Below, in pieces: positions 8,308-17,854 of a stretch of 64,000 bases of DNA. Made by a program: the position numbers and the translations under genes. Source of the stretch: Enterobacter cancerogenus (GTDB lineage Bacteria; Pseudomonadota; Gammaproteobacteria; Enterobacterales; Enterobacteriaceae); NCBI GenBank assembly GCA_000773965.1, contig JRUP01000011.1, forward strand, positions 100,034-164,033, in the 5' to 3' direction. Under the pieces are notes generated by a model. It worked only from the letters and a program-made list of their open reading frames with translations, did no database searches and was not told where the DNA came from. Positions within the stretch are counted from its first letter, which is position 1. Every line of letters begins with the position of its first letter.

Positions 8308-9083
8308 TAACGGATCTCCTTCGCCAGCACGCTGGCCTCTTCAATGATTTGCGCCAGTGCATTCGGGTCATGGGCAAAACGCCCCAGGAAAAGACCATGA
8401 ACGTCTGACCCCAGGCGCTGAATCAGCCCCGGTCCGGCGCTGCCGCCGTAAATAATTTTTAAGGTGATACCCTCCGGCGTTTTCAACTGTTGCAGGCCCG
8501 AACACACTGCGCGGATATAGCTATCCGGTGCAGGTTGTGGTGCACCAATCGCCCACTGCGGCTCATAGGCAAAGAACACCTCGCCTTTTAGACCTTGTTG
8601 CACTGCATCAGCCAATGCTTCCGCCAGTTGCTGTTCGCAGAGTGCGATAGCCTGATCCGGCCCGGCCTGCTGTTCTTCGCCGATGCACAATACCGGCGTT
8701 AATCCGTGACGCAGTGACATGGCGACTTTCGCGGCGATCTGCGCTTTGTCTTCATGAAAATGGCGACGACGTTCGGCGTGACCGATTTCTGCCAGTGAGC
8801 AGCCCAGCTCCTGCAACATGCTGGCGCTGACCTCACCGGTCCAGGCGCCGTTCTCAGCCTGGCAAACATCCTGGCCGCCATAGCGAACCGCTGTTTTTGC
8901 GAAAATGTCAGCCACAGCAGGAATAGCCGGATAAGCGGGCAGTACAAACAACCCGACATCACCGTTTTTCACCGCCGGCAACTGAGCCAATCCGGCGACT
9001 TTGCGGCACCAGTCCAGTGTCTGCTGGTAACCGAAATACATTTTCAGGCTGACGCCGAGCCAGATTTTGGGCTGAGACATCAT
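8307..9083 (-). CDS. lerI: L-erythrulose-1-phosphate isomerase (triose-phosphate isomerase family)
   Basis: TIM-family protein of 258 residues. Catalytic residues of the family are visible: Lys in LKMYFG, His in EIGHAERRR and Glu in AYEPQWAIG; the phosphate loop IIYGGSAGPG is present. Location between an erythrulose-type kinase and OiaC, rather than among glycolytic genes, points to conversion of L-erythrulose 1-phosphate to D-erythrulose 4-phosphate (LerI/EryH role). Two ATGs are adjacent (9083 and 9080) after AAGGAG; the first overlaps the lerK stop by one base. Confidence 0.82.
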   Translation of the reverse strand: MMSQPKIWLGVSLKMYFGYQQTLDWCRKVAGLAQLPAVKNGDVGLFVLPAYPAIPAVADIFAKTAVRYGGQDVCQAENGAWTGEVSASMLQELGCSLAEIGHAERRRHFHEDKAQIAAKVAMSLRHGLTPVLCIGEEQQAGPDQAIALCEQQLAEALADAVQQGLKGEVFFAYEPQWAIGAPQPAPDSYIRAVCSGLQQLKTPEGITLKIIYGGSAGPGLIQRLGSDVHGLFLGRFAHDPNALAQIIEEASVLAKEIR

Positions 9084-10828
9084 TACGCTCCTTGCTGAGA
9101 GGCTTTATGTTCTTTAAGCAGTTCGCCAACGGTATTGACGATCATCGCCAGTGAAATGGCTCCCGCATCTGGCGTACCGACACTTTTTTCGGCTAGCGGA
9201 CGCGCACGACCCATTTTCGGCACCAGCTGAGCGGTGTCTTGTGCGGCCTTATCGGCTACCTGCGCCGCCGCCAACCAGGCATCGGTCAGTGAAGCACCCT
9301 CTGCGACTGCAGCGTTAAGGCTGTCGCTAAACGGCACCAACACATCGACCATGGTTTTATCGCCCACCTTCGCTTTGCCAAAGTGCATAATGCCCTCTTT
9401 GGCTTCGCGTACGCCGGTTGCGACGCGTTGCGCATTCGGTGACTGCTGATCGCCAATGGCCGTTCCCAGCGCAGTCAATGCCACGCCCCACAGTGCACCC
9501 GAGGTGCCGCCAGCTTTATCGGCCCAGGCATCCGCAGCACGGCACAACAGGCTGCCTGCACCTGCACCACGCGCAGCCACTTCACGCGCCTTCTCCACCG
9601 CGCCCAGCACGCCACGTTCCATACCGATACCGTGGTCACCGTCACCGGCCACTGCATCGATATCACCTAATTTTTTCGCGTTACGCTGTAACAAATCTGC
9701 CACTGATTCCAGGATATGTAACACGCGCTGTGCGCTCTGCTGTGACTCAGCTGAAGCCTGCGGCAATGCTTCTTCCGTGCTCTCTTCACGCTCTTCCGCA
9801 CTTAGCGGTTCCGCGATCAGCACGCTTCCTTTGCGATAGGCTGGTGCATTCGCCGGCGCACACCACAGTGTCTCCAGCTCATCGTCCAGCCACATCAGCG
9901 TCAGCGATGCGCCCGCCATGTTGAAGCTGGTAACAAACTCACCGACATCGGGCTGAACCACTTTAAGTCCTGCAGCGTCCAGCAGTTGTGCCACGCGGCG
10001 ATACACCACGAACAACTCTTCATACTTCACGGAACCCAAACCGTTGAGGATCACCGCCACGCGATGACCTTCAATCTGTTTGACGTCGGCAGGCACTTCG
10101 CCTAGCAGACGTTCAACAAACAACTCGGCCAATTCATCGGCACTGGGCACATCAGTCTCACTGATACCCGGCTCACCATGGATGCCCAGACCGAGCGCCA
10201 TGCGCCCTTTCTCGACTTCAAATAACGGATGCGTGGCACCCGGCAAAGTACATCCGGCAAATGCCACCCCGAAAGTTCGCGTACGATCGTTAGCGTGTTG
10301 TGATTTCTTCAGCACGGTCGCTAAATCATCACCTGCCTCGGAAGAGGCGCAGGCAGCTTTAAACACGCACAAATCCCCGGCCACACCACGGCGCTTCGCC
10401 AGTTCGTCTTTGCTGGCGCTGGAGATATCATCCGTCACCGCCAGAATTTCACAGGCAATACCTTCGGCACGCAGGCGTTCGCAAGCCTGGCCGAAGTGCA
10501 GTACATCGCCCGCATAGTTTCCGAACATCAGCAACACGCCCGCGCCGTTATGCGCCGCTCTTGCCACGTTGTAGATCTGCTGAGCAGACGGCGAAGCAAA
10601 CAGGTTCCCCATGGCTGCGCCGTGTGCCAGACCTTGTCCAACCAACCCGGCGAAGGCCGGATAATGACCGGAACCGCCGCCCACAATCACCGCAACCGTA
10701 TTCGGTTGGCTGCGCGTGCTGCGCACCACACCACCGGTGACCTGACGAACTTTATCGGCGTTGGCGGCGACAAAGCCTTCAATGAGTTCAGCAGCAAAGG
10801 CTGAAGGTTGGTTAAACAGGTACGTCAT
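9083..10828 (-). CDS. lerK: L-erythrulose kinase (fused DhaK-DhaL dihydroxyacetone kinase type)
   Basis: ATP-dependent ketose kinase of 581 residues. Residues about 1-330 are a DhaK domain with VGGGSGHYPAFAGLVGQG and the GIHGEPGI loop, whose His forms the hemiaminal with the substrate carbonyl. Residues about 365-575 are a DhaL domain with VAGDGDHGIGMERG for Mg-ATP. Fusion of both domains marks ATP-using rather than PTS-type enzymes. In this cluster the expected reaction is L-erythrulose to L-erythrulose 1-phosphate. Dihydroxyacetone use cannot be excluded. It follows the transporter gene by one base. Confidence 0.82.
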   Translation of the reverse strand: MTYLFNQPSAFAAELIEGFVAANADKVRQVTGGVVRSTRSQPNTVAVIVGGGSGHYPAFAGLVGQGLAHGAAMGNLFASPSAQQIYNVARAAHNGAGVLLMFGNYAGDVLHFGQACERLRAEGIACEILAVTDDISSASKDELAKRRGVAGDLCVFKAACASSEAGDDLATVLKKSQHANDRTRTFGVAFAGCTLPGATHPLFEVEKGRMALGLGIHGEPGISETDVPSADELAELFVERLLGEVPADVKQIEGHRVAVILNGLGSVKYEELFVVYRRVAQLLDAAGLKVVQPDVGEFVTSFNMAGASLTLMWLDDELETLWCAPANAPAYRKGSVLIAEPLSAEEREESTEEALPQASAESQQSAQRVLHILESVADLLQRNAKKLGDIDAVAGDGDHGIGMERGVLGAVEKAREVAARGAGAGSLLCRAADAWADKAGGTSGALWGVALTALGTAIGDQQSPNAQRVATGVREAKEGIMHFGKAKVGDKTMVDVLVPFSDSLNAAVAEGASLTDAWLAAAQVADKAAQDTAQLVPKMGRARPLAEKSVGTPDAGAISLAMIVNTVGELLKEHKASQQGA

Positions 10829-10829
10829 T

Positions 10830-12164
10830 TTAGTGCTCCTGTGCGATAGAGGTCGGCTGAGACTGCGGGCGCTGGCGATTCAATAACAGCATAAGGACGG
10901 CTGACAGCAGCATGAAGCCACCGACCACGAACATCGGTAACACATAGCTGTTGGTGGCGTCGTGCAGTGCGCCAGTGATGTAGCCCGCGGAGAAGCCCGC
11001 CACGTTTCCTAAGGTGTTGATAAGTGCGATAGCCGCTGCGGCTGACGCGCCGGTCAGGAACTGCGTTGGCAGCGTCCAGAAGTTAGGCAAGGCAGCAAAG
11101 ATGGAACTGGCAGTAATCGCGATCACCATGATGGTGGTGAACGGTGAATCCATATACAGCGCCAATGGCACGCTGATACCACCGGCCAGCGCTGGAATCG
11201 CGATGTGCCAGGTTTTGCAACCACGACGGGTGGCATCTTTTGACCAGAAGTACATCACCACAGCCGCAATCAGGTATGGCACGCCGGTGATCAATCCCTT
11301 CTGCATCACGTTAAAGGTAGTGCCGAACTGCTGCTGGAAGCCGCCGATAATGGTTGGCAGGAAGAAGGCCAGCGCATACAGGCCATAGATAAAGCCGAAG
11401 TAGATCAGGCACAGCGTCCACACACGGCCGTTGCCCATGACGGAGCGCAGGCTATGTTTCTTATGGCCCTGCTTCTGTTGATGCTCCGCTTCCAGCTCGT
11501 TGGTCAGCCAGGTCTTCTCATCTGCGGTTAACCATTTCGCCTGACGCGGTGAATCCACCAGCCAGAACAGCGCCACAATACCGATCAGAATCGCTGGGAT
11601 CGAAACACCCAGGAACATCACGCGCCAGCCATCCAGACCAAACAGACCGTGTTGCTCAATCAAACCTGCCGCCAGGGGCGCACCGAATACGACGGTCAGC
11701 GGCTGTGCCAGATAGAACAAGGACAGGATTTTGCTGCGATGACGGCCCGGCACCCACATGCTCAGGTACAGAATCGCACCCGGGAAGAAGCCTGCTTCAG
11801 CGATACCCAGTAACAGGCGCAGCGTATAGAGGCCTTCGACACTGCTCACCCAGGTGAACAGCAGCGAGACGATACCCCAGCTGATCATGATGCGTGCCAG
11901 CCAGCGACGTGCGCCGAACTTATGCAACGCCAGGTTGCTCGGCACTTCCAGCAGGATATAACCGATAAAGAAGATGCCGGATGCCAAACCGAACTGCACA
12001 CCTGTCAGACCGAGGTCCTGCGTCATGCCATTTGGGCCAGCAAAAGAAATTGCGGTGCGGTCAAGGAAGTTAATAAAGAACATCAGTGCCACGAAAGGCA
12101 CCAGACGCCAGGAGATTTTGCTGATAGCGGATTTCTCAACCGCCGTCATGTTTTGCTGACTCAT
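10830..12164 (-). CDS. MFS transporter, anion:cation symporter type (probable D-apionate importer)
   Basis: Inner-membrane permease of 444 residues with about 12 hydrophobic helices. NFLDRTAISFAGPNGM near the N-terminus and RIMISWGIVSLLFTWV are hallmarks of the ACS group that imports sugar acids such as galactonate, glucarate and hexuronates. GGAGG lies six bases before the ATG at 12164. It is the first gene of the minus-strand operon, so it probably imports the pathway substrate, a sugar acid; D-apionate fits this chemistry. Substrate assignment is by context. Confidence 0.82.
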   Translation of the reverse strand: MSQQNMTAVEKSAISKISWRLVPFVALMFFINFLDRTAISFAGPNGMTQDLGLTGVQFGLASGIFFIGYILLEVPSNLALHKFGARRWLARIMISWGIVSLLFTWVSSVEGLYTLRLLLGIAEAGFFPGAILYLSMWVPGRHRSKILSLFYLAQPLTVVFGAPLAAGLIEQHGLFGLDGWRVMFLGVSIPAILIGIVALFWLVDSPRQAKWLTADEKTWLTNELEAEHQQKQGHKKHSLRSVMGNGRVWTLCLIYFGFIYGLYALAFFLPTIIGGFQQQFGTTFNVMQKGLITGVPYLIAAVVMYFWSKDATRRGCKTWHIAIPALAGGISVPLALYMDSPFTTIMVIAITASSIFAALPNFWTLPTQFLTGASAAAAIALINTLGNVAGFSAGYITGALHDATNSYVLPMFVVGGFMLLSAVLMLLLNRQRPQSQPTSIAQEH

Positions 12165-12372
12165 AACGCACCTCCGTGACGTGCGTGGTTAAAGCTGCTG
12201 TTTGGTGTTGACCAGACGCGAAATGAGCGCTGGCTGCAGGTGTACTGAGAGGTACGGTGTAAATGACACATGTTCGAGTCCTCAAGGGGTCTTCTTGTAC
12301 ATTGGTATCGTTATGCGAACAAATGAACACTACACGTATAAATGTACATCCCTCAACTGCAATGATTGAAAA

Positions 12373-12388
12373 TGTGAGCCTGCTCATG
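12373..12388. promoter_or_regulatory. Possible CRP site
   Basis: TGTGA, six bases, then TCATG. The left half-site is perfect and the right matches TCACA in three of five positions. Position midway between the divergent genes and the catabolic role of the locus fit carbon-catabolite control. Confidence 0.35.
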
Positions 12389-12496
12389 AGATTTGATTTT
12401 GGCCCTGAATCGGAAAAATACGCAGAAATGCGGCGCAATCCGCGCGGTATCAGCGCCCTTCGCGCTTTGCATCACAACATCAGCACGCAAGACATA

Positions 12497-12547
12497 TGAA
12501 CAACCATTGAACATATGATTGAGTTTGTGGCAGGCTATCGATGAACA
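12497..12547. promoter_or_regulatory. Cluster of TGAACA words upstream of derI
   Basis: TGAACA occurs at 12497-12502, 12508-12513 and 12542-12547, with another at 12324-12329. Spacings of 11 and 34 bp are close to whole helical turns. The cluster ends 60 bp before the derI start and could be the SorC-family operator of the locus. Confidence 0.35.
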
Positions 12548-12607
12548 TCTTCTCGCCTGCATAACAAACGTTCAGGCGTCAGAACTAAACCCTGCTGGAG
12601 AATGACG

Positions 12608-13066
12608 ATGAAAACTATCGCAATTGGCGCCGATGATGCGGCTATCGAAATGAAAAACATCATTAAAAAACTGCTTGAAGAGAAAGACTTTCAAGTGACG
12701 GACTACACCAATGACGCACAAAATGACCGTCCGATGTACCCGGATGTGGCATTTGCGCTGGCAACCGCTATCCAGAAGAATGAATTTGAGCGCGGCATCC
12801 TGCTGTGCGGCACCGGTATCGGCGTGGCAATCGTGGCCAACAAAGTGGAAGGCGTGCGTGCGGCACAGTGCCATGACACCTTCTCTGCTGAACGTGCCCG
12901 TAAAAGCAACAATGCTCAGATCATGACCATGGGCGCACGCGTTATCGGTCCAGAACTGGCGAAGAACATCGTCAATGCCTGGCTGGCCTCAGAGTTTGAA
13001 GGTGGTGGCTCCACCGCCAAAGTCGAGAAGATCGGTTACTACGAACAAGTTTCACATACTAAATAA
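12608..13066 (+). CDS. derI: D-erythrulose-4-phosphate isomerase (RpiB/LacAB family)
   Basis: RpiB-fold isomerase of 152 residues. The catalytic Cys lies in [11 protein letters not shown] and the phosphate-binding region in [18 protein letters not shown]. The start at 12608 is preferred over ATG 12602 because GGAG at 12597-12600 is then seven bases upstream, and the protein begins [10 protein letters not shown]. In erythritol and apionate pathways this family (EryI/DerI) makes D-erythrose 4-phosphate from D-erythrulose 4-phosphate. Linkage to lerK, lerI and a transketolase supports that over ribose 5-phosphate isomerisation. Confidence 0.82.
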   Translation: MKTIAIGADDAAIEMKNIIKKLLEEKDFQVTDYTNDAQNDRPMYPDVAFALATAIQKNEFERGILLCGTGIGVAIVANKVEGVRAAQCHDTFSAERARKSNNAQIMTMGARVIGPELAKNIVNAWLASEFEGGGSTAKVEKIGYYEQVSHTK

Positions 13067-13095
13067 TCACCGACTTCTTACCTCTGGAGAACCTT

Positions 13096-15087
13096 ATGTC
13101 AACACGCCGGGAAAGAGCCAACGCCATCCGTGCTTTAAGCATGGATGGCGTACAACAAGCCAAGTCAGGTCATCCGGGTGCCCCGATGGGCATGGCGGAT
13201 ATAGCGGAAGTTTTATGGCTCGACTTTTTACAGCACAATCCAAACAATCCTAAGTGGGCTAACCGCGACCGCTTCGTCCTGTCGAATGGCCACGGTTCGA
13301 TGCTGATTTACAGCCTGCTGCACCTGAGCGGTTATGATCTGCCACTCAGCGAACTGAAGAATTTCCGTCAGCTGCACTCTAAAACACCCGGTCATCCGGA
13401 ATACGGTTATACGCCAGGCGTTGAAACCACCACCGGCCCGCTGGGTCAGGGCATCGCCAATGCCGTCGGCTTCGCGATTGCCGAACGTACGCTGGCGGCG
13501 CAGTTTAATCGCCCTGGCCACGACATCGTTGATCACCATACCTATGTGTTTATGGGCGATGGCTGCATGATGGAGGGCATTTCGCACGAAGTCTGCTCCA
13601 TCGCCGGGACGCTGAAGCTGGGGAAACTGGTGGCCTTCTATGATGACAACGGCATCTCTATTGATGGTCACGTTGATGGCTGGTTCACCGACGATACCGC
13701 CGCCCGTTTCGAAGCGTACGGCTGGCACGTGGTGCGTGACGTAGACGGTCATGACGGCGACGCGATTAAGAAAGCGGTTGAAGCAGCCAAAGCGGTTTCG
13801 GACAAGCCTTCTCTGCTGATGTGCAAAACCGTGATTGGTTTTGGCTCACCGAATAAAGCGGGTACCCATGATGTGCATGGCGCACCACTGGGCGACGACG
13901 AAATTGCACAGACCCGTCAACAGCTGGGCTGGCACCACGCGCCGTTCGAAGTCCCTTCAGAACTTTATGCGCAGTGGGATGCGAAAGAAGCCGGCCAGGC
14001 GAAAGAGTCCGCGTGGGAGGCAAAAGTCGCGGCTTATGCCGAGGCTTACCCGGAACTTGCGGCGGAGTTTAACCGTCGTATCAAAGATGCGTTGCCGGAT
14101 AACTGGGAAACTGAGTCGCAACAGTTTATCGAGCAGCTGCAGGCCAATCCGGCGAAAATTGCCAGCCGTAAAGCGTCGCAAAATGCGATTGAAGCCTTCG
14201 GCAAGATTCTGCCGGAATACCTTGGGGGTTCCGCTGACCTGGCACCCAGCAACCTGACGATGTGGTCGGGTTCTAAGCCGATCAATGAAGATCCCGCGGG
14301 GAATTACATTCATTACGGCGTGCGGGAATTCGGTATGACCGCGATCGCCAACGGTATCGCGCTGCACGGTGGTTTCCTGCCTTACACCGCCACCTTCCTG
14401 ATGTTTGTCGAGTACGCACGCAATGCGGCACGTATGGCGGCGTTGATGAAAGTGCGTCAGATCATGGTCTACACCCATGACTCCATCGGCTTAGGCGAAG
14501 ATGGCCCCACCCACCAGCCGGTTGAGCAGATGGCAAGCCTGCGCGTGACGCCAAACATGAGCTTATGGCGTCCGTGTGATCAGGTCGAGTCTGCGGTGGC
14601 ATGGAAATACGCGATTGAGCGTGTCAACGGCCCTACTGCCTTAATCTTCTCGCGTCAGAATCTGGCGCAGCAAGATCGTACTGCTGAACAGTTGGCTAAC
14701 GTGGTGCGCGGCGGTTATGTGTTGAAAGACAGTGAAGGGGTTCCAGAGCTGATCCTCATCGCCACCGGTTCAGAAGTTGAGCTGGCGGTTGCTGCGTATG
14801 AGCAATTGACGGGCGAGGGCCGTAAGGTGCGCGTGGTTTCGATGCCGTCTACCGATGCCTTCGACAAGCAGGACGCGGCTTACCGTGAATCTGTGCTCCC
14901 TAAAGCGGTGGCCGCGCGTGTGGCGATCGAAGCGGGTATCGCCGATTACTGGTTCAAGTACACCGGTCTGCACGGCGCGATTGTCGGCATGACCACTTTC
15001 GGCGAATCCGCGCCAGCGGAGCTGCTGTTCAAAGAGTTTGGTTTCACCGTGGAAAACGTGGTTCAAACGGCGAAATCGATTCTGTAA
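13096..15087 (+). CDS. tkt: Transketolase
   Basis: Thiamine-diphosphate enzyme of 663 residues, the length of E. coli TktA/TktB. Active-site features are SGHPGAPMG near residue 24-32, GPLGQG, the TPP/Mg motif starting GDGCMMEG at about residue 153 and reaching DDN, and [15 protein letters not shown] in the pyrimidine domain. It uses D-erythrose 4-phosphate as acceptor to form fructose 6-phosphate, which links the isomerase gene 29 bp upstream to the pentose phosphate pathway. CTGGAG precedes the start. A terminator follows. It is probably a pathway-dedicated paralogue. Confidence 0.93.
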   Translation: MSTRRERANAIRALSMDGVQQAKSGHPGAPMGMADIAEVLWLDFLQHNPNNPKWANRDRFVLSNGHGSMLIYSLLHLSGYDLPLSELKNFRQLHSKTPGHPEYGYTPGVETTTGPLGQGIANAVGFAIAERTLAAQFNRPGHDIVDHHTYVFMGDGCMMEGISHEVCSIAGTLKLGKLVAFYDDNGISIDGHVDGWFTDDTAARFEAYGWHVVRDVDGHDGDAIKKAVEAAKAVSDKPSLLMCKTVIGFGSPNKAGTHDVHGAPLGDDEIAQTRQQLGWHHAPFEVPSELYAQWDAKEAGQAKESAWEAKVAAYAEAYPELAAEFNRRIKDALPDNWETESQQFIEQLQANPAKIASRKASQNAIEAFGKILPEYLGGSADLAPSNLTMWSGSKPINEDPAGNYIHYGVREFGMTAIANGIALHGGFLPYTATFLMFVEYARNAARMAALMKVRQIMVYTHDSIGLGEDGPTHQPVEQMASLRVTPNMSLWRPCDQVESAVAWKYAIERVNGPTALIFSRQNLAQQDRTAEQLANVVRGGYVLKDSEGVPELILIATGSEVELAVAAYEQLTGEGRKVRVVSMPSTDAFDKQDAAYRESVLPKAVAARVAIEAGIADYWFKYTGLHGAIVGMTTFGESAPAELLFKEFGFTVENVVQTAKSIL

Positions 15088-15144
15088 ATGGTCAACGCCA
15101 AAAATGGCGTGCGCCTGGCTACATAAGATGTGAGATGCCCCCAG

Positions 15145-15169
15145 GGGCGGCAGGAATGCCGCCCTTTTT
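15145..15169 (+). terminator. Intrinsic terminator after transketolase
   Basis: GGGCGGCA (15145-15152), loop GGAA, TGCCGCCC (15157-15164) and a run of five T. A stable 8-bp stem with a tetraloop and U-tract, 58 bp after the tkt stop. Confidence 0.92.
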
Positions 15170-15340
15170 CAGCCATTTCAACACAGCATCGATTTTTCGC
15201 TCGGCGTGACATCATCAATGGCGTCCTCTGGTTGCAGGATGCGTACCTGACTCAACACGAAAATCACTCCGCTTATCTTTGCATCCGAATCAGCGTATTC
15301 TGTCCTCCGCTTGCCCTTTTCTCACGGAACTGGAGGAAAC

Positions 15341-16357
15341 ATGTCCACCCTACGTTTGCTGATCTCTGATTCACACGATCCCTGGTTTAACCTCGCGGTG
15401 GAAGAGTGCATCTTCCGTCAGATGCCCACCACGCAGCGCGTATTATTCTTATGGCAAAACGCTGAAACGGTGGTGATTGGCCGAGCACAAAACCCGTGGA
15501 AAGAGTGCAACACGCGTCGGATGGCGGAAGATGGCATTAAACTGGCGCGACGCAGCAGCGGCGGCGGTGCGGTGTTTCATGATTTGGGCAACGCCTGTTT
15601 CACCTTTATGGCCGGCAAACCGGAGTATGACAAAACCGTCTCAACGGCAATCATTTTGCAGGCGCTGGAAAAACTGGGCATGCCCGCCGAAGCCTCGGGG
15701 CGCAACGATATCGTGGTCAATGTGAATGGCGAGATGCGCAAGATTTCCGGTTCCGCCTATCGCGAAACGCCGGATCGCGGTTTTCACCACGGCACTTTCC
15801 TGATGAGCGCTGATCTGTCGCGCCTTGCCGATTACCTCAACCCGGACATCAAAAAGCTGCAGGCCAAAGGGATCACCTCGGTGCGTTCACGCGTCGCTAA
15901 CATCGCGGATTTTATTCCTGATATCCGTTTTGCAGACATCCGTCGTGAGGTGATTGCGGCTTACTTCGCGCATTACCATGAAACCTGCGAGCCCGAGTTT
16001 ATTTCACCGGAAGCGCTGCCTGACCTTCCCGGCTTTAAGGAGCAGTTTGCACGCCAGAGCAGCTGGGAGTGGAATTTTGGTCAGGCGCCCGATTTCTCAC
16101 ATCTGCTGCAAGAGCGTTTTGTCTGGGGTGGTGTTGAGATTCACTTTGACGTTGAGCGTGGCACCATTACCCGCAGTCAAATTTTCACCGATAGCCTCAA
16201 TCCCGCACCGCTAGAAACGCTGGCGATGCAGCTGCAAGGTGTGGCGTATCGCCCGGAGTCACTGCAGGCTGAACTGCAGAAACTGATTGCGGCGTTTCCG
16301 GAACAGCAGAAGGAACTCACCGAACTGACAAACTGGCTGGTGAACAGCATCAGATAA
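15341..16357 (+). CDS. lplA: Lipoate-protein ligase A
   Basis: Ligase of 338 residues, exactly the E. coli LplA length. It activates free lipoate (or octanoate) to the adenylate and attaches it to lipoyl domains of 2-oxoacid dehydrogenases and GcvH. The substrate motif [15 protein letters not shown] lies at about residues 70-84 and the catalytic Lys in RKISGSAYR near residue 133. The C-terminal accessory domain (residues about 255-338) is present. The start at 15341 follows TGGAGGAAAC. Its 3' end overlaps the convergent tetR gene by eight bases. Confidence 0.95.
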   Translation: MSTLRLLISDSHDPWFNLAVEECIFRQMPTTQRVLFLWQNAETVVIGRAQNPWKECNTRRMAEDGIKLARRSSGGGAVFHDLGNACFTFMAGKPEYDKTVSTAIILQALEKLGMPAEASGRNDIVVNVNGEMRKISGSAYRETPDRGFHHGTFLMSADLSRLADYLNPDIKKLQAKGITSVRSRVANIADFIPDIRFADIRREVIAAYFAHYHETCEPEFISPEALPDLPGFKEQFARQSSWEWNFGQAPDFSHLLQERFVWGGVEIHFDVERGTITRSQIFTDSLNPAPLETLAMQLQGVAYRPESLQAELQKLIAAFPEQQKELTELTNWLVNSIR

Positions 16358-16928
16358 GGTGGCGCTGCACCAGCGCCTCAATCAGTCCCTGCAATTCTTT
16401 TACGCCATCCAGTTGTCGTATATCGCCACACACCACAGCGTTTGAGAGGGCGTCTGCCGCGCCCAGTAAGCCCCACAGGCTGGATTGCGGCAGCTTCGCC
16501 TCAGTAAACCACAGACGAAGCTTTGCCATAAAATCGAGTTGGTATTTGCGCTTCACTTCAGCCAGTTCAGGCGAGCTATTGAGTGCTGACAGCACATCGG
16601 GAATTTCGCGCCCTTGTGTCAGTACACAGTTCACGTAACAAGCGGCTACCGTGCTGGCGCGTTCTGCCAGATCGTCTCCCGCTTTTGCCATCGCCGCGTC
16701 AATGACAGCGTTTTGCCGCACATCGAAGTCCTCATACAGCGCAGCGAGCAAACCGTGGCGGGTGCCAAAATGCTCATATACCACCGGCTTGCTAACACCC
16801 GCTTCGATCGCCACTCGGCCTAGGGTCAGGGCATCGCTGCCGTGCTCTCGCACCAGATTCCATGCTGTGCCAATCAGCTGCTCGCGGCGGGCATTAAAGG
16901 TCATACGCTGGCGCGTCGGTGAGTTCAT
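16350..16928 (-). CDS. TetR-family regulator of the adjacent quinone oxidoreductase
   Basis: Repressor of 192 residues. The N-terminal helix-turn-helix is [20 protein letters not shown] (about residues 41-60). The C-terminal ligand domain resembles the TetR_C group. Its start codon overlaps the stop of the oxidoreductase gene as ATGA, so both belong to one operon. The 29-bp palindrome upstream of that operon is the likely autoregulatory site. Ligand unknown, probably an electrophile or quinone given its partner. Confidence 0.85.
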   Translation of the reverse strand: MNSPTRQRMTFNARREQLIGTAWNLVREHGSDALTLGRVAIEAGVSKPVVYEHFGTRHGLLAALYEDFDVRQNAVIDAAMAKAGDDLAERASTVAACYVNCVLTQGREIPDVLSALNSSPELAEVKRKYQLDFMAKLRLWFTEAKLPQSSLWGLLGAADALSNAVVCGDIRQLDGVKELQGLIEALVQRHLI

Positions 16929-17521
16929 GCAGATTCCTTCACAGTAAAAAGTCGCTGCCCCAGTTGCCGGGCAAGCGCGTAATGCGCATCAGGATAACCC
17001 TCATCGGAAGGCAACAACAGTTCGCTGGTGACTACCGGCGCGCCGCAATAACCAAATATTCCCTCATCGATCTGATTGCGCATACTGCTGAAATAGCCGC
17101 GACGCAGGTAAGTGCGCGTATTGGCCGCACCCAGTGCCAGCAGATGCACCTGCAGATGCCCCAACTTTTTGATCACCTTTTCGCCGGTATCGTCATACGC
17201 CCAACCCTGAGTAAACACGCGGTCAATCCACCCTTTTAACTGTGCCGGGAAAGACCACCAGTAAATCGGATACACCAATACCAGCGCATCGGCACGATTC
17301 AGACGCTGCTGTTCGGCCAATACATCCTGAGGCGAAACGGTTCCCGATTTGAACTGATCGACATCCGCCTGATTGAAGCGTGGATCAAAGTGCTCAGCCG
17401 CTAAATCGGCGATTTCAACACTGTGTTGGCCGCTCACTGAAATGCCTTTAACCAGCTGTTCAACCACAGCATGGGTGTGTGAATGGTGGTCAGGATGGGC
17501 CGTAACGATAAGCGTGTGCAT
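16925..17521 (-). CDS. NAD(P)H-dependent oxidoreductase, flavodoxin-like fold (quinone reductase type)
   Basis: FMN/FAD enzyme of 198 residues in the KefF/MdaB/NQO group. The N-terminus MHTLIVTAHPDHHSHTHAV is the flavin phosphate-binding strand-loop. LVLVYPIYWWSFPAQLKGWIDRVF is the central family signature (about residues 80-103). The start at 17521 follows GGAGG by eight bases. The enzyme would reduce quinones by two electrons with NAD(P)H. It is co-transcribed with and probably repressed by the TetR gene that follows. Confidence 0.87.
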   Translation of the reverse strand: MHTLIVTAHPDHHSHTHAVVEQLVKGISVSGQHSVEIADLAAEHFDPRFNQADVDQFKSGTVSPQDVLAEQQRLNRADALVLVYPIYWWSFPAQLKGWIDRVFTQGWAYDDTGEKVIKKLGHLQVHLLALGAANTRTYLRRGYFSSMRNQIDEGIFGYCGAPVVTSELLLPSDEGYPDAHYALARQLGQRLFTVKESA

Positions 17522-17546
17522 GGGGTTAACCTCCGACAATGATTGA

Positions 17547-17575
17547 CCTACTATTGGTAACTTACCAATGGTAGG
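17547..17575. promoter_or_regulatory. 29-bp operator palindrome of the oxidoreductase-tetR operon
   Basis: CCTACTATTGGTAA (17547-17560), one central C, then TTACCAATGGTAGG (17562-17575). The 14-base arms have one mismatch. The centre TTGGTAACTTACCAA is perfect. It lies 26-54 bp upstream of the start codon at 17521, an ideal place for repression by the operon's own TetR protein. Confidence 0.7.
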
Positions 17576-17666
17576 CTGTCAATTATTCATTTGCTGTTGG
17601 ACTTAAGCGTGGGATGACGGCGCAGGCTGTGATTGTCTGGGTGCGCAGGTGATGACGCATTCTGAA

Positions 17667-17846
17667 GCCGCTTAGGGGCTGACGTCCTCACGCCGCTGAC
17701 GCGGTACCCTCACTTCATTCGCCTGCCTGACGGAACGGCGGGGGATGGCACATCCATGTGCCGCCCCGCCTTTCGCCCGCGTCCCTGCGGGCTATCCTGG
17801 CAGACTCACTCTGCTCGGCGCTGCGGATTGCCAGCCCCTAAGCGGC
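17667..17846 (+). repeat. Structured repeat element, copy 1 (15-bp terminal inverted repeats)
   Basis: A 180-bp non-coding element. Perfect 15-base ends GCCGCTTAGGGGCTG (17667-17681) and CAGCCCCTAAGCGGC (17832-17846) enclose three hairpins: CCGC-TGAC-GCGG; a compound stem GGCGGGG/CCCCGCC (17737-17743/17764-17770) around GGCACAT/ATGTGCC (17747-17753/17756-17762); and GCCCGC/GCGGGC (17775-17780/17787-17792). The core 17684-17801 is homologous, in inverted orientation, to 18161-18280. Stems differ in sequence between copies but stay paired, so folding appears to be conserved. No transposase is nearby. Confidence 0.8.
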
Positions 17847-17854
17847 CCCAGCCT

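Larger units (their letters stand above)
12165..12607. promoter_or_regulatory. Divergent control region between the MFS gene and derI
   Basis: This gene-free 443 bp separates the two divergent halves of the D-apionate locus and must hold both promoters. It is more AT-rich than the flanking genes. It contains a CRP-like site at 12373-12388 and several TGAACA words (12324-12329 and a cluster at 12497-12547). Exact promoter hexamers were not clear enough to call. Confidence 0.6.

Noticed and set aside
9418-9924. 168-codon plus-strand ORF inside lerK
   Set aside because: Low-complexity Pro/His/Arg translation typical of a shadow frame.
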